From the NCBI GenBank assembly GCA_036346275.1, contig JAYEVK010000104.1, forward strand, positions 1 to 64,000: DNA of 64,000 nucleotides, in the 5' to 3' direction. Shown in pieces: positions 36,284-47,105 of the stretch. The stretch comes from Otatea glauca. Its lineage: Eukaryota > Streptophyta > Magnoliopsida > Poales > Poaceae. The first letter of the stretch is position 1. The number at the start of each line of letters is the position of its first letter. The notes under the pieces were generated by a model, which saw only the letters and a program-made list of their open reading frames with translations, made no database searches and was not told the origin of the DNA. A program made the position numbers and the translations under genes.

Positions 36284-36944
36284 AGAAACTATTGTATTGT
36301 TTAAGACATCTGTTTTATCGTGCCTTTTATTTGGGTAAAGTTGTATGGTTATCATCTCTCATGGAACATTGTGACATATTTGAAATCTACTTACTAGTTG
36401 GTCATTCGTAACAATTCTCATATTCAAAAGATTTTAGAAAGACCAACTGATCATAAGCTATTTCATTTTGAAAGTAGCCGAAAAACTAATCTTGACCTAT
36501 GTAGGTAATATTCTAGCATTATGTGAGTTTCACCTCCTGGATCGGAATTTGGTCATTTAAATATTCTTGATGTGTACTAACCGCATTTGACCATGTATTT
36601 TCGAAGAAAATTCGTTTAGACATTTTTCTTTTTGGGAAAGCTTCTAACTAGTCCAAAGTTTATTTATGGAAATTTTGGAAAAACCTGGACTTTATTTGCG
36701 AAAGTTTTGACTTTTGCAGTCTTTAAGCAAAAATCATGCATACAAAGTGAATTCTTGCATCTGTTTTTAGTGCTAACTCTTTTTTGGAAAATTCTTTTTC
36801 GAAAAGACATGTAATATCCCAAAGTATGTTTCTGCAAAATTTGAAATAATTCCAACTATATCTGCAAAAGCTGTGGCCTTTTTACTCTTTCATCAATGAA
36901 TTCTGAAAATTCAGACTTCATCATGCTTTATCTGGAAACCCAAT
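36284..36944 (+). other. CACTA-1 intergenic stretch
   Basis: AT-rich sequence after the DUF4216 frame. No gene is seen. It leads into the internal dyad array. Confidence 0.5.
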
Positions 36945-37800
36945 AGTGATAGTCATATTTGTATCGGTTTATTTTAAAAATCGATAGTGATATTGGCCTA
37001 CATTTGTATCGGTTTTTCCACAAAACCGATAGTGATATGACCTATATTTGTATCGGTTTTTCTTGAGAACCGATAGGAATAGTCCTCCTTGCGATAATTA
37101 ACTTAATACCAGTATTTCTATCGGGTTTTTCTCTATACCGATAGTGATATGTACGTATATTTGTATCAGTTCACTCATAAAACCGATAGTATTGAAGGGC
37201 TGTTTGTGTCAGTTTTTCTTTCAAAACTGATATTATTGTAATGCTATTTGTGTCGGTCTTTTCTGAAAATCCGATAGAATGATTTCACTTTTGTGTCGAT
37301 TTTCCTTGAAAACCTATTATAGTGCTATTTGTGTCGGTTTTTTATAGAAAACCGATAGTAATGATTTCACATTTGTGTCGGTATTTCCTTGAAAACCGAT
37401 AGTATTGTAGATCTATTTATGTCGGTTTTTTGGAAAACCGATAGTAACGATTTCACATTTGTGTCAATTTTCCTTGAAAACCGATAGTATTGTAGATCTA
37501 TTTGTGTCCGTTTTTTCGCAAAACCGATAGTAATGATTTTACATTTGTGTCGGTTTTCCTTGAAAACCGATAGAATTGTACAACTATTTGTGTCGGGTTT
37601 TTTTGGAAAACCGATAGTAATTATTTCTCATTTGTGTCGGTTGTTAATTGAAAACCGATAGTATTGTAGTGCTATTTGTGTCGGTTTTTGATGAAAAACC
37701 AATAGTACTGATTGCACATTTGTCTCGGTTTTTTTCCAACTGATAGTAGTGTATTCATATTTGTGTCGGTTTAGGGTATCAAACCGACACAATTAATACC
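36945..37800 (+). repeat. CACTA-1 internal dyad array
   Basis: About 20 units of roughly 40 bp: TTTGTGTCGGTTTTCC followed by a short centre and GAAAACCGATAGTA, with early units of the TTGTATCGGTTTT type. It shares the CGGTT/AACCG core with the terminal arrays but differs in the flanking bases. Internal location of such an array, between the two genes, is unusual. Confidence 0.85.
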
Positions 37801-37859
37801 CCTTACTCTTAAGTCAGATTTTTCGGACAAGGTCTCACACGCTTGCCTTGACTTATTTT

Positions 37860-38320
37860 GCCCTAGCTCCCGCGCCTGAAGCTCCCACGTGGCGCCCTCT
37901 CCCCCACCCTCCCACGGTACTCGCCTCCGCCGGTGGTTCTGAGGACCCCCCGCCGTCGCCTCCGCGAGGACCACCCGCCGTCGCCTCCGCAAGGTCCACC
38001 CGCCATCGCCTCTAAGTTCCACCTGGCGGCTCTGAGGTCCTCCCGCTGTCACCTCCACGAGGTCCAATTCGAGGTCCCCCCGCCGTCGCCTCTGCGAGGT
38101 CCAATTCAAGGTCCCCCTGCCGTCGCCTCTGCAAGGTCCACCCGTCGTTGCCTCCGAGGTCCCCCCGCCATCGCCTCCGTGGTCCGTGCTTCGACTCTGA
38201 GTTCCCCCATCGTCAGCCTCCCTGCTCCGCCGGTCAGCTCTCCCCTCCACCGAACGACCCCCCGCTGCAGGCCACTTCCGAGCTCCCCCTGCCGAGCGAT
38301 TCCCCAGGTCTTCCATTATG
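37860..38320. repeat. GC-rich minisatellite inside CACTA-1
   Basis: Degenerate units of about 25-30 bp of the form CCGCCGTCGCCTCCGCGAGGTCC repeat some 10-12 times in otherwise AT-rich DNA. Both strands are open for over 130 codons (plus 37933-38334, minus 37771-38316), but the products are low-complexity Pro/Ser-rich or Gly/Arg-rich without a domain. A captured host fragment or an expanded repeat are both possible. Confidence 0.7.
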
Positions 38321-39370
38321 TATTCTCACTCTGAATATATCACAATTGGCAAAAGCCTTCTGAACATGCCAAATTGCTAAATTGATATTCATTTTGCAGA
38401 GTGCATTTGTGAAATATGCTTTCTACCATATGCTATTTCTACAACAAGTAATTGAGCATGATAAGCTAAAGTAGTCTATTTATGACCTTATGGAATGGTT
38501 TCTTTTTTTTCTGAGGAAAAATGAAGGAATGAATTTATGCCATTGAGTCAGCTCTTAATTCTACCTCCTATTCTGGACTTTTTATGAATTTGGATGAATA
38601 CACCCAGTATATAAACTGCACAAACAAATCTGTACTTTTGAACTTCAAAAAATATGTTTGCTGTGTTCGGTTTCTCTTACACCCTGTTTGGCAGCCATCA
38701 ATTGGATTGGGAATGAAGAATTGGATTCAAATACCATTTCTACTTGAATTGTAATTATCAGCAATTGGATTCCAACTTCAATTTTAGTGTTTGGGTGTCA
38801 CATGGAATTGGAAATGGAAAACTAATCCATATGTTGTTTGGGTGCTGTCAATTCTAAACAAGGAATCCCATTTTGACTGACCGGGCGAGATGTTACTTCT
38901 TGGGTGGGGTGGAGTGGATTACATTTGTTGAATAGCATAGCAAATTTTACACATTTGTTAGAAGTTATTACAGTCATGTATACATGGAAATGTTAATAGA
39001 ATGTTGATGTAAAACATCAAATACTAGAATTTAGCTTCCTGCCATACTTATCTGTACCTCATGTATACATGGAAATGTTAATAGAATGGTGATGTGAAAC
39101 ATCAAATATTTCATTTGAGCAAAGACTAGTTCAAACTGATTAGTCTAAGTTGCTGAAAATGCAGGTTCTCTCAGACATTACTGATTCTTGATCTTTTTAT
39201 TATATCAGTAGCTCAATTTTAGTGTATGGTCATTCTGGTTATTTCAACAATTGTTATTTAGCTAGATTTACCTATGTATGTTTGAGATAATTTTTGACAT
39301 ATTACTTGCTAATTCGGCATATTACATGTATTTATTTTTGGTATATTACTTTTATTTTTAATCTCATCAT
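38321..39370. other. CACTA-1 spacer, no recognised feature
   Basis: AT-rich sequence without a credible frame. A short direct repeat is visible (TGTATACATGGAAATGTTAA at about 38977 and 39063). Confidence 0.5.
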
Positions 39371-39489
39371 GATGATAGAGTTTAGGTTACGTAATCTACG
39401 TCTCCCGTTCGAGAGTTCTTATTTATAAATATGTTGGAATAGCATATTTATAAGTGAGCAGTCTCGAATTGTCCACGTTTTTTGGACAG

Positions 39490-39694
39490 TTCGAGGATAC
39501 GTGGTTCGGGCAAATTCCTGAGTTGTTGTACAACTCACAGAGTAGATTTCGGTAGCATCTCCCTGGTGTTCACTGGATACACACCCCTCTTGACCTGTTG
39601 TCGAGACGTGTATCCGGAGAACGTGGGGAGATCTTCAAATTTTCTCCGAGTTGTACAACGGCTTAGGAACTTGCTCGAACCACATATACTCGAA
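39490..39694 (+). repeat. long foldback, copy 2 (upstream of second gene)
   Basis: Arms at 39490-39536 and 39648-39694 are 47-bp inverted copies. The inner stem GTGTATCCGGAGAAC is at 39608-39622, opposite a partner with two changes at about 39567-39581. The enclosing block 39373-39735 is a direct repeat of 33297-33664. Both copies lie about 170-330 bp upstream of a gene. Confidence 0.88.
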
Positions 39695-39927
39695 TGAGAT
39701 TAGGATCAAACCTATTTAGAGGTTAGGAGTTATCGTTCATACGTATTTAGTTGGTCAATATATAGATTTTTCTTGAATTATCCATCGAGCTGTTGCTTTA
39801 CATGATTTATTGTCAAGTTCACATAATACCTATGAATTGCTTTCTCTCATGTCAAATATATGACCATGTCAGATAACAAAACTCAAAATGTCGCAATTAT
39901 AGAGCATCGGCTCATCGCTAGACAGAA

Positions 39928-42900
39928 TAGAAGGTGCTCCTGTGGGGCCGAGCCAGGTTCCAAGTGTCGAGCCGAGCCAAGTTCCAAATATTGAGGGGCC
40001 GACTAAGGTGAGGAAGGCCCGAGGACCGAACAAAGGGGCCACGGGGAGAACACCGCAGGTTCTCCACTTCAATGCCACGAGGGTTTGCACGGGTCCTCCC
40101 AAATACAAGGGGCGATACCGCTCATTCCTCGACCAATTGGCGAGGGAGAGAGTTCCCATAACGGTTAAGGATTGGAGAAAGGAGGTCAGCGCCAAGCAGA
40201 AGAACCGGCTGTGGGACGAGGTTAAGGGCAAATGGATTATAGAAGAGGAGGATGAAAACAATGCTAGGCTATACGCCTTGAAGAGGATGAGTGTGGCTCT
40301 GAGGCACTTCAGGGTCTACATGCACAGTGAGTACGTGCTGAAAGGCCGTACACCATTCGAGAGGTATCCGTTTATGATTCTCGATGTTTGGGAGGAGTTC
40401 ACGAGGATCAAGAGTACGCCTGAGGCGGAGGAGCTGAGACAGAAGAACGTTGCTATCCAGAGGCAGAACACGCACGCGCACCACCTCGGTTCAGGCGGCT
40501 ATGAATGGAAGAAAGCATAATGGGTGCGACTAGTCGAGGAGTGCGCTAAGTCATCTCTACCATCGTAAGACATCAAAATTAGTACATTGCAGTTGACCAT
40601 TCATGTTGTATTTTAGATCTAATTCGTACTCGCTTCTTGCAGGAGAATGTAAGCTAGAGGAAAGAGCAGGGGACCTTTCTTAGCCAAGGGTCAAATGACA
40701 TCCTGTCCTCTGCGTTTGGAAAGCCCAACCATAAGGGCCGGATGCTTGCCGCAGGGGCGGGGCATACGAAGAAGTCCTACTTCCAAGATGACTCTAGGAG
40801 TACTAGATCAAGATCATGGGAGGCACGCACAGAGCGTCTCAAGGACACGTTCAGGGAGCAGCTGAGGGAGGAGATCAAGAAGGAGATGAGGGGGGAGATG
40901 ACGGCACGTGAGGAGGAGATAAGGGGGGAGATGATGGCACGTGAGGAGGAGATGAGGGTGGAGATGATGGCACGTGAGGAGCGCCTGAGGGCCGAGATGA
41001 TGGCGATGATCTCCCAGAATCAGAGCCAGATGCCCTTGCCTACCGTAGAGAAACCTGTGCCCTGACCAAGTAGCCGCGGTTTCAAAAATGATAAGTCCGG
41101 TCCCCAGCTGAAGGTAATAATTAATTTTGCTTAACTTAAAGGTGCGAAGGTAACTTCATATGTTTTCTCTCAAGTTGCGCATTTTTTAGGCGCCTACCAA
41201 GTGCCAGCTCACCCTGATGGAAGACGGATTTCCTATTGAGGCTGCACGCGGGGTTGCATTTCTATGCAAGGAGACCGACACGGTACATGGTCAGCCTTTG
41301 GGGAAGGTCTACATGAAGGTCCAGGTGGACTACGTCCACGACGCCTTCTTATCACAAGTGCTCGAGTTCCCCCCAACGAAGACATCACCACTCTCGGGCA
41401 AGCACTGATGTCGTTCATCAAGTGGCCCACGACAGGCGCCGTACTGGTCAAGGTAAAAAACATCGCATCTTCTATACCATTCCAGTAGTATTGCAACATG
41501 TTACTTAATTATGCGCGTGCTTTGTAGGTTCCTACCGTACCTGCGCCTGCTCCCACGACTGTGACGAGTCCTGCACAGAGTATAGAGCTGGTGCATAAAA
41601 GGACTAGCACGACAGCCACAGAACCACTGGAGGCCTCTAATAAAAAGGCAAGGCTCACAAAGGCCACAACGCCCCCTCCGGTGCATGAAAAGCAAACTGC
41701 CCCGGCCTCGGAGACTCCTTCAGCCCAGAAAGGAGAGCCGGCATAGGCCACAGAGAAGCCTTATGATTTTAAGGCCTACGTACATGGAAAGCCCTTTCTG
41801 CCTCCAAGCAAATTGAATGCTCTAGGCATATTGACTCGACAGCTCCATGGATGGTACGTTGACAAAGTGAAAGAGAGCGAGCGGCGTGTCGACTTTAATG
41901 TTAGATACAGAAAGGGATATTTCCACCATGAGGAGGATGGGACATTCCCAATCAGTTTTGAGGATCTATTCCATCTGTACCAACTGATATCCATCGACAT
42001 TTCCACTGTACGATCCTGGACACTGTGAGTATCGCACCATGTAGCACGACCTTATGACTTCCAAAGGATTTTGCATTATGCTTTTTAACATTCAATACGA
42101 GTTGCAGGGCAATGAGGCAGCGAGTCGTGACGAATCAACAACTAGTTGGGTTCGTCGACCCTGAGCTTGTGTCTGCGACGATGGCTAGGCTTCAACCGGA
42201 ATGGGTTGCTGGCTATATCAAGAGGGCATTGCAAGCTGAGTCGAAGAAGGACTTCATTCTATTCCCGTACCACGAGGAGTAAGTACTACTTCACCGTTCA
42301 ATTACTTGTACGCACTTAAACCGTATTTGAACTTATTTCCTTCGCTGCATACCATTTAATAAGCAACCATTGGGTTCTACTCGTGCTCCTTCCAAGTGAC
42401 AACATAGTGTACACTTTTAATTCGATTGAGAAGAGACCGATGGCCTACGCGATCAAGCCTCCTTTGCAGCAGTAAGTGCACTACTCTTATCTAACACTTT
42501 CTGTATTTAACTACGTTCATTATTTTTTTACTCAACGACATCTCTCCAATGTATATAGGGGTTTCTCGGACTACATCACAGAAGGAAGGACACACGACGA
42601 CAAAAAGAGCTCCAAACTGCAGTATGTGCACTTCAAGGTACAAGTGGCTACCATATATAAGATTTAGATTTTCTGACATATTTTCTTCATCTCTTAATTT
42701 GTATTTCTTTCTTCACAGTGTCATCAATAGGGCAGCGATGACTTGTGTGGTTTGTACGTCATGCATCACATGGTGATCTTGATTGCCGGCTCAGACAGTT
42801 TCCCTAAGGTATATGTACATGCATAATAATACAATTAGCCTTTTACATAGAAATTTGAAAACTTAAATTAGAGCACTCATTTCTATTTTGCAGCATATCA

Positions 42901-43025
42901 ATATCCCCCAGAAGAGTGTAGACAACACTGCACTCAACAAGATACAAGACCACTTATGCCAATGGTACTGGATAGAATGCATGTCGGAGGATGGACGGTT
43001 TAAAGATCCAGAAAGCTCCTACTAG
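39928..43025 (+). pseudogene. CACTA-1 second gene: tnpA-like (Transposase_24/23) with C48 Ulp1-like peptidase domain
   Basis: Exons read in order. 39928-40520: Transposase_24-like region (LRHFRVYMHSEYVLKGRTPF). About 40640-41065: KKSYFQDD and a coiled coil built of four 11-residue repeats (REEEMRVEMMA type). 41190-41450: Transposase_23-like region (CQLTLMEDG ... ALMSFIKWPTTGAVLVK) with a frameshift near 41375. Then 41528-42024, 42108-42278, 42364-42471, 42559-42637, 42719-42808 and 42894-43025. Exons from 42364 form a C48 domain: NHWVLLVLLP (His), VYTFNSI (Asn at the usual Asp) and LCGLYVMHHM (Cys). GT-AG sites are intact, but stops occur at 40518, 41743 and 42727. The true start is unclear. 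Confidence 0.85.
40860..41010 (+). repeat. 33-bp coding repeat (coiled coil)
   Basis: Four tandem 33-bp units encode (M/I/L)R-x-EMMAREEE-like 11-mers. The heptad-breaking 11-residue period suggests an extended right-leaning coiled coil (inference), probably for multimerisation of the tnpA-like protein. Confidence 0.75.
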
Positions 43026-43254
43026 ACCATATGTGAATAATATTACATTTCTGAATGCGATTGCATGTGTACTAATGGTTAAGCATGTTTGAGTTCTATT
43101 TAGTGAACGAATGTGATATGTGTTTGTTGTAACAAAGTATTCGTGTTCTGTGAATGTGATATGTTGTTTGCAATTGCTGTGTGAATGTGATATGTGCATA
43201 TTTTGTGAAATATGTGCTGATTGGAGGGTGAATTGGAAAATAGCACACCACACC
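43026..43254 (+). other. CACTA-1 3' untranslated stretch
   Basis: Sequence between the stop of the second gene and the 3' array, rich in TGTGATATGTG-like words. No gene. Confidence 0.5.
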
Positions 43255-43570
43255 CCTTCATCCCTATCGGTTCTCACAAGAAAATGATACAGATGACGAG
43301 GTCATCTCTATCGGTTCTTTGTAAGAAGCGATAGAGATGATGGACTCATCTCTATCGGTTCTTTTTAAGAAGTGATAGAGATGAGGCTGTCATCTCTATC
43401 GGTTCTTCGTAAGAAGCGATAGAGATGACAATCTTATCTCTATCGGTTCTTTGTAAGAAGCGATAGAGATGAGTCCTTCATCTCTATCGCTTTTTACAAA
43501 GAACCGATAGAGATGAGGAACTTATCTCTATCGGGCAAGAACCGACTGTAATAGCAGCGTCTCATCTCTG
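43255..43570 (+). repeat. CACTA-1 3' subterminal dyad array
   Basis: Six or seven units of CATCTCTATCGGTTCTT...AAGAAGCGATAGAGATGA, about 45 bp each, in the last 400 bp of the element. The unit differs from the 5' array by ATCTCTATCG in place of ATCACTATCG, so the two ends are distinguishable. Confidence 0.87.
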
Positions 43571-43649
43571 TCTAATCACTTTGTGTCGCTACTAGAACCG
43601 ACTGTAATGAAAAAAAGAATCGATCATGATGTATATTTGTGTAGTAGTG

Positions 43650-44379
43650 ATCGTGTAAACTTCATGATCACTTAATCCTTTTTGGTAGCCCGTAAAATAA
43701 CATATTTAAATGAGAAATTATAGGGGAATAGCCCAAAACACCCTTTGATATAAGTACTACCATAATCTGGAAAAATATATTATTTAAAACTTGCTTTGCA
43801 TCTGAATCCTGCCAAAGCAAACACCCTAAACGATCACTAGTTGCGCACATTCTAAAACACTTAAGTCTTTTCGGCGGTTCGTAAAGGAACTCATCTAAAC
43901 ACAAATTTTGAGACGAACAGCCCAGAAACACAATTTAGTATATGGAAAATCATATCCTAGAAAAATATCTTATTTACAACTTACTTAGCATATAAATTCC
44001 GTTAACGAAAATACCCTAAGTGATAATGTTACCAGAGAGTCGTATTGTATGAATAGTTGAGATCAGAAGTCTTTAACTAAAGTATCCGTAATACAAGAAT
44101 TGTCACATAACCAAGTAGTAACATCCAATAACTTAAAATTCTAGATCCATCATGCAGAAATTACTCCCATGCATAAACACTTAAGCTAAGTACTATTCAA
44201 GCAAAACCCATTGACTAATGTTTTACTTTTATCAATCCAAACAATTTTAGCATCAAGAATTCAAAAATAAAGATACAAAGAAACATGAAAACAGCCTCTT
44301 GAATTCAGAAATCACCTTATGTTAGCTCATGACAATAGTCTTTGTAATCAACCACTAATTCAAGCAAAGAACCTTTCAT
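43650..44379. other. unassigned stretch right of CACTA-1
   Basis: It was continuous with 31491-32386 before CACTA-1 inserted. It has an internal imperfect duplication (about 43670-43740 and 43860-43930). No gene or element end is recognised. Confidence 0.4.
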
Positions 44380-46617
44380 GCATTGAGTATTAATGAAAAT
44401 GCTACGCAAGTGATAACTTGGAAACTCAAAATCATCATGCTCTTATTGGTAGGTTTTAATTTGATGTTTGCATCGGATTTCTTTTTGCCCCATTTGATAT
44501 CGTATTATTTGCTTTTGTTTCGGGTTATCTTTATTCGACGAGTAGACGACGATATCTCAGACTCAATTGATACTGATATCGACTATGATCCAGATTATAT
44601 TCTAGAAGAAGAGCAATCTGGCAAGCACCCTCCTTTGATCATGTTGATCCTATATTTGCAAAGTTATGTTGTTTTATCAAACTATATGCATGCGTGTATG
44701 TTTTAAACTTACTATGTTGTGGGTGATGGTAGCTAAATCCAATTGAATGCATCTCCTTCACCTTGTCATTTAATTATCCGTCATTGTAACCTATTTATGG
44801 TGTAGACATTACTTGATGTCACTTGGGTAATACTTGCGAATTATCTTATGTTCATGCTTAGACATGCTCACTAGAATGATTTTAAATGATGGGGCACACT
44901 TTCTATCTAGCTTGAGCAACCTTGTTTAATGGAACAGAACCAAGGTATGGTTTCCGTGTAATTTGGTAAAAATCCAACCTAAAACTTATGGTTTAGACTC
45001 GGGGGAGTTATTACTTAAACTTGGGGCGTGAAAAGGACCTCACGCGTAGTTAGGGGGAGATTCTTGCCCAGGTCAATTAAGGACCGAACTTGATGCTATC
45101 ACCTAAGTGTTTTTGTGCAACCACATGTGCTAGTATGGGATAGCCTAAACTCACTAGATTAGTTGAAGTTTCATCTTGCATTTTGGTAGGTCAAGTAGTG
45201 AGGGCACACACATGAACGGTGTTGCTCGTAGGTGCTTCCATCATCGAGGTGTTGGGTCCCAAGCATACCAATACAACGGTGCATGCCATCGTCTAGCACA
45301 ACACATGTTGGTCCAGGTCTCCGGACTGTGGCAAGGGTTTAACATCACTGTCGCTGGTGCAAGGCTAAGCTTTAGCTAGTCGAATGGTTTCGTCACAGTC
45401 TAGCAAATCGGGTACGATGAGTATCGCGAGGCATGGTTGACATGATTGCTAGAATGTGTCATGTGGGTAAAGTGTACACTCTCTACAGAGAATAAAATCT
45501 AATTAATTAGCCGTGCTCGCGGTTATGAGCAACTTGGGAAAATACTGTCATGTATAGTCTTGCTTTTGAAAAAACTTTTGGAAATGGTTTTGGAATAGAT
45601 TGGTAAACTCATGAGCCAAGGGTGGCTGTTTTTACTCACTGTTCGCAGCCAAGGAGGGCTGTGGAATGATGTATATGAATTGTACTTACTGTTATTTAGC
45701 TTCTTATTAAATGCTCTTTACAATTCAGTTACCGTTTTATGAAACATTAACTTGTCAAACAAAATCTGCTTTATGCTGAAAAAGAGACTAGTGTACAAAC
45801 TTGTTATCCTTGTTCTAGCCATGCATTTACTATATTTTCATACGCTAATGTCTTGCGAGTATATACATGTACTAACAGTTGCTTAATCTAAACAATATAG
45901 ATGACGGTATGGAAGAATGCCCCGATGAATCGTACTTTGCTCCGGGGTTCGACGATTATGTTGATGGATGAACTTAAGCTTTTCCAAGTCGGTTGCCTAT
46001 GGGTTACAGATGGGCATACCACTGTCCTACTTTTGATATATGTGTTATCCCCGCTGCAATTTACTTTTGGACTTGTAATATTTGGTCGGTCAGCCATTAT
46101 TTGTAATAGTAAGTAGTTGTAATAGTTGTAGTTTATGTTTATGTTATTCCAACTGCTTAGATTCATGTGTATGTGTTGCGATACATCTCGAATGCGGGAT
46201 ATGTGGGTGCTAGGCATTGATCTTGGGAACTAGCACTAGATATATATCTGGGTACCTGGAATTGTTCTCAACTATCTAACGCATAAACTTGAGCGGTCGT
46301 CGTTCTTTGTCTATTGCTCACGCTCTCCTTGGTGAGTGTGGGCGATACAAAGGTACTGAGACGAACAGCGAGTGCTATGCTTGGATGAGTTGGTTTCAAT
46401 CTCGGTATGGTTATCCAGAATGGAATCGAAACTCCCATGGATGCGTGTGTGTACGGTGCGACTATGTGGCTCATATTTGTTTGGGTGAGGGCCACTAGTC
46501 AATACTCCGTGCACAAGACTTTTGGGTGACAGTGAGCATACACTTAAGTAGAGTATGGGTGTCACCTCTAAGTCGAACGCACGTGTGAGGATCGATTCAT
46601 ATTTCTGGGTGACCACA
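44380..46617 (+). repeat. gypsy-type LTR Y, right part
   Basis: Plus-strand LTR sequence. It shares blocks with the reverse complement of LTR Z (CCTTTGATCATGTTGA near 44632, GTGGGTAAAGTG near 45465, AGCCGTGCTC near 45510). It ends GGGTGACCACA at 46617, followed by the TCAAT duplication. The exact left edge is uncertain, placed where total LTR length equals that of Z. The frame 44383-44706 is a chance frame. Confidence 0.65.
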
Positions 46618-47091
46618 TCAATCCTTGCGACTGAAGGTTGGAACAGGTTCCTAACATCCATTGGAAGGTGCACACAAAGTTTCAGGGATTAGCCGATCAA
46701 AAGTTACAACAATTTTGTTTTTGAGATCGTGCTAATTTTACTATTCACCCAAACACTATTCACTCAAGCATTGTTCATTCGACCTCTACTGGGGCGTTGT
46801 TCACACCGAACACTGTTCATCCAACCAGTTCAGTGTTTTTTTTGCTCATCCCGACCAGTGCAATTTTTTATTGTTCATCCAACCTCACCAAGTCGGTAGT
46901 ACTGTTCACCCGACCTCAATAGGTTGGTGGTACTGTTCATCCAACCTCAACTGGTCGGTGCTATTGTTCATCCGATCACCTGTTCGGATTATTCAGGTCT
47001 TTCTATCTGTTCTATTGGTGGTTTGAATTTTAGGGGGAAAATTTTAGTTGGCTCCTATTGATCACCCTTTATTCGCCTTTTTGTTCATTCA
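46618..47091 (+). repeat. copia LTR, right part (shared by B and C)
   Basis: The copia LTR resumes with TCAATCCTTGCGAC, exactly where it broke at 26472, and ends TTCA at 47091. It includes CCGACC/GGTCGG-type units (46780-46990). It is directly followed by a primer site and gag, so this LTR acts as 3' LTR for B and 5' LTR for C. Confidence 0.87.
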
Positions 47092-47093
47092 AT

Positions 47094-47105
47094 TGGTATC
47101 AGAGC
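47094..47105 (+). other. primer binding site of copia C
   Basis: TGGTATCAGAGC after the shared LTR, identical to that of element B. Confidence 0.88.

Larger units (their letters stand above)
32387..43649 (+). mobile_element. CACTA-1, complete CACTA (En/Spm-type) DNA transposon
   Basis: The element begins CACTACTACA (32387) and ends TGTAGTAGTG (43649), flanked by the 3-bp duplication ATC (32384-32386 and 43650-43652), the hallmark of CACTA transposons. Length is 11,263 bp. Order: 5' dyad array, foldback copy 1, TNP2-type transposase gene, internal dyad array, GC-rich repeat, foldback copy 2, tnpA-like/C48 gene, 3' dyad array. Both genes carry inactivating lesions and the transposase lacks its centre, so the element would need a helper. 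Confidence 0.95.

Noticed and set aside
37771..38316. 181-codon minus-strand frame as a protein gene
   Set aside because: It is a low-complexity translation of a GC-rich minisatellite that is equally open on the other strand.
27429..44330. CTCAT at 27429-27433 and 44326-44330 as a target duplication of element Z
   Set aside because: The sequence left of 44326 (ATGTTAG) is only loosely like the expected GGGATGTTACA, and 43650-44325 does not align with the LTR of Z. A five-base match in this distance is easily chance.
44383..44706. 107-codon frame with hydrophobic segments as a membrane protein gene
   Set aside because: The region aligns with LTR sequence of the Y/Z families, so the frame is incidental.
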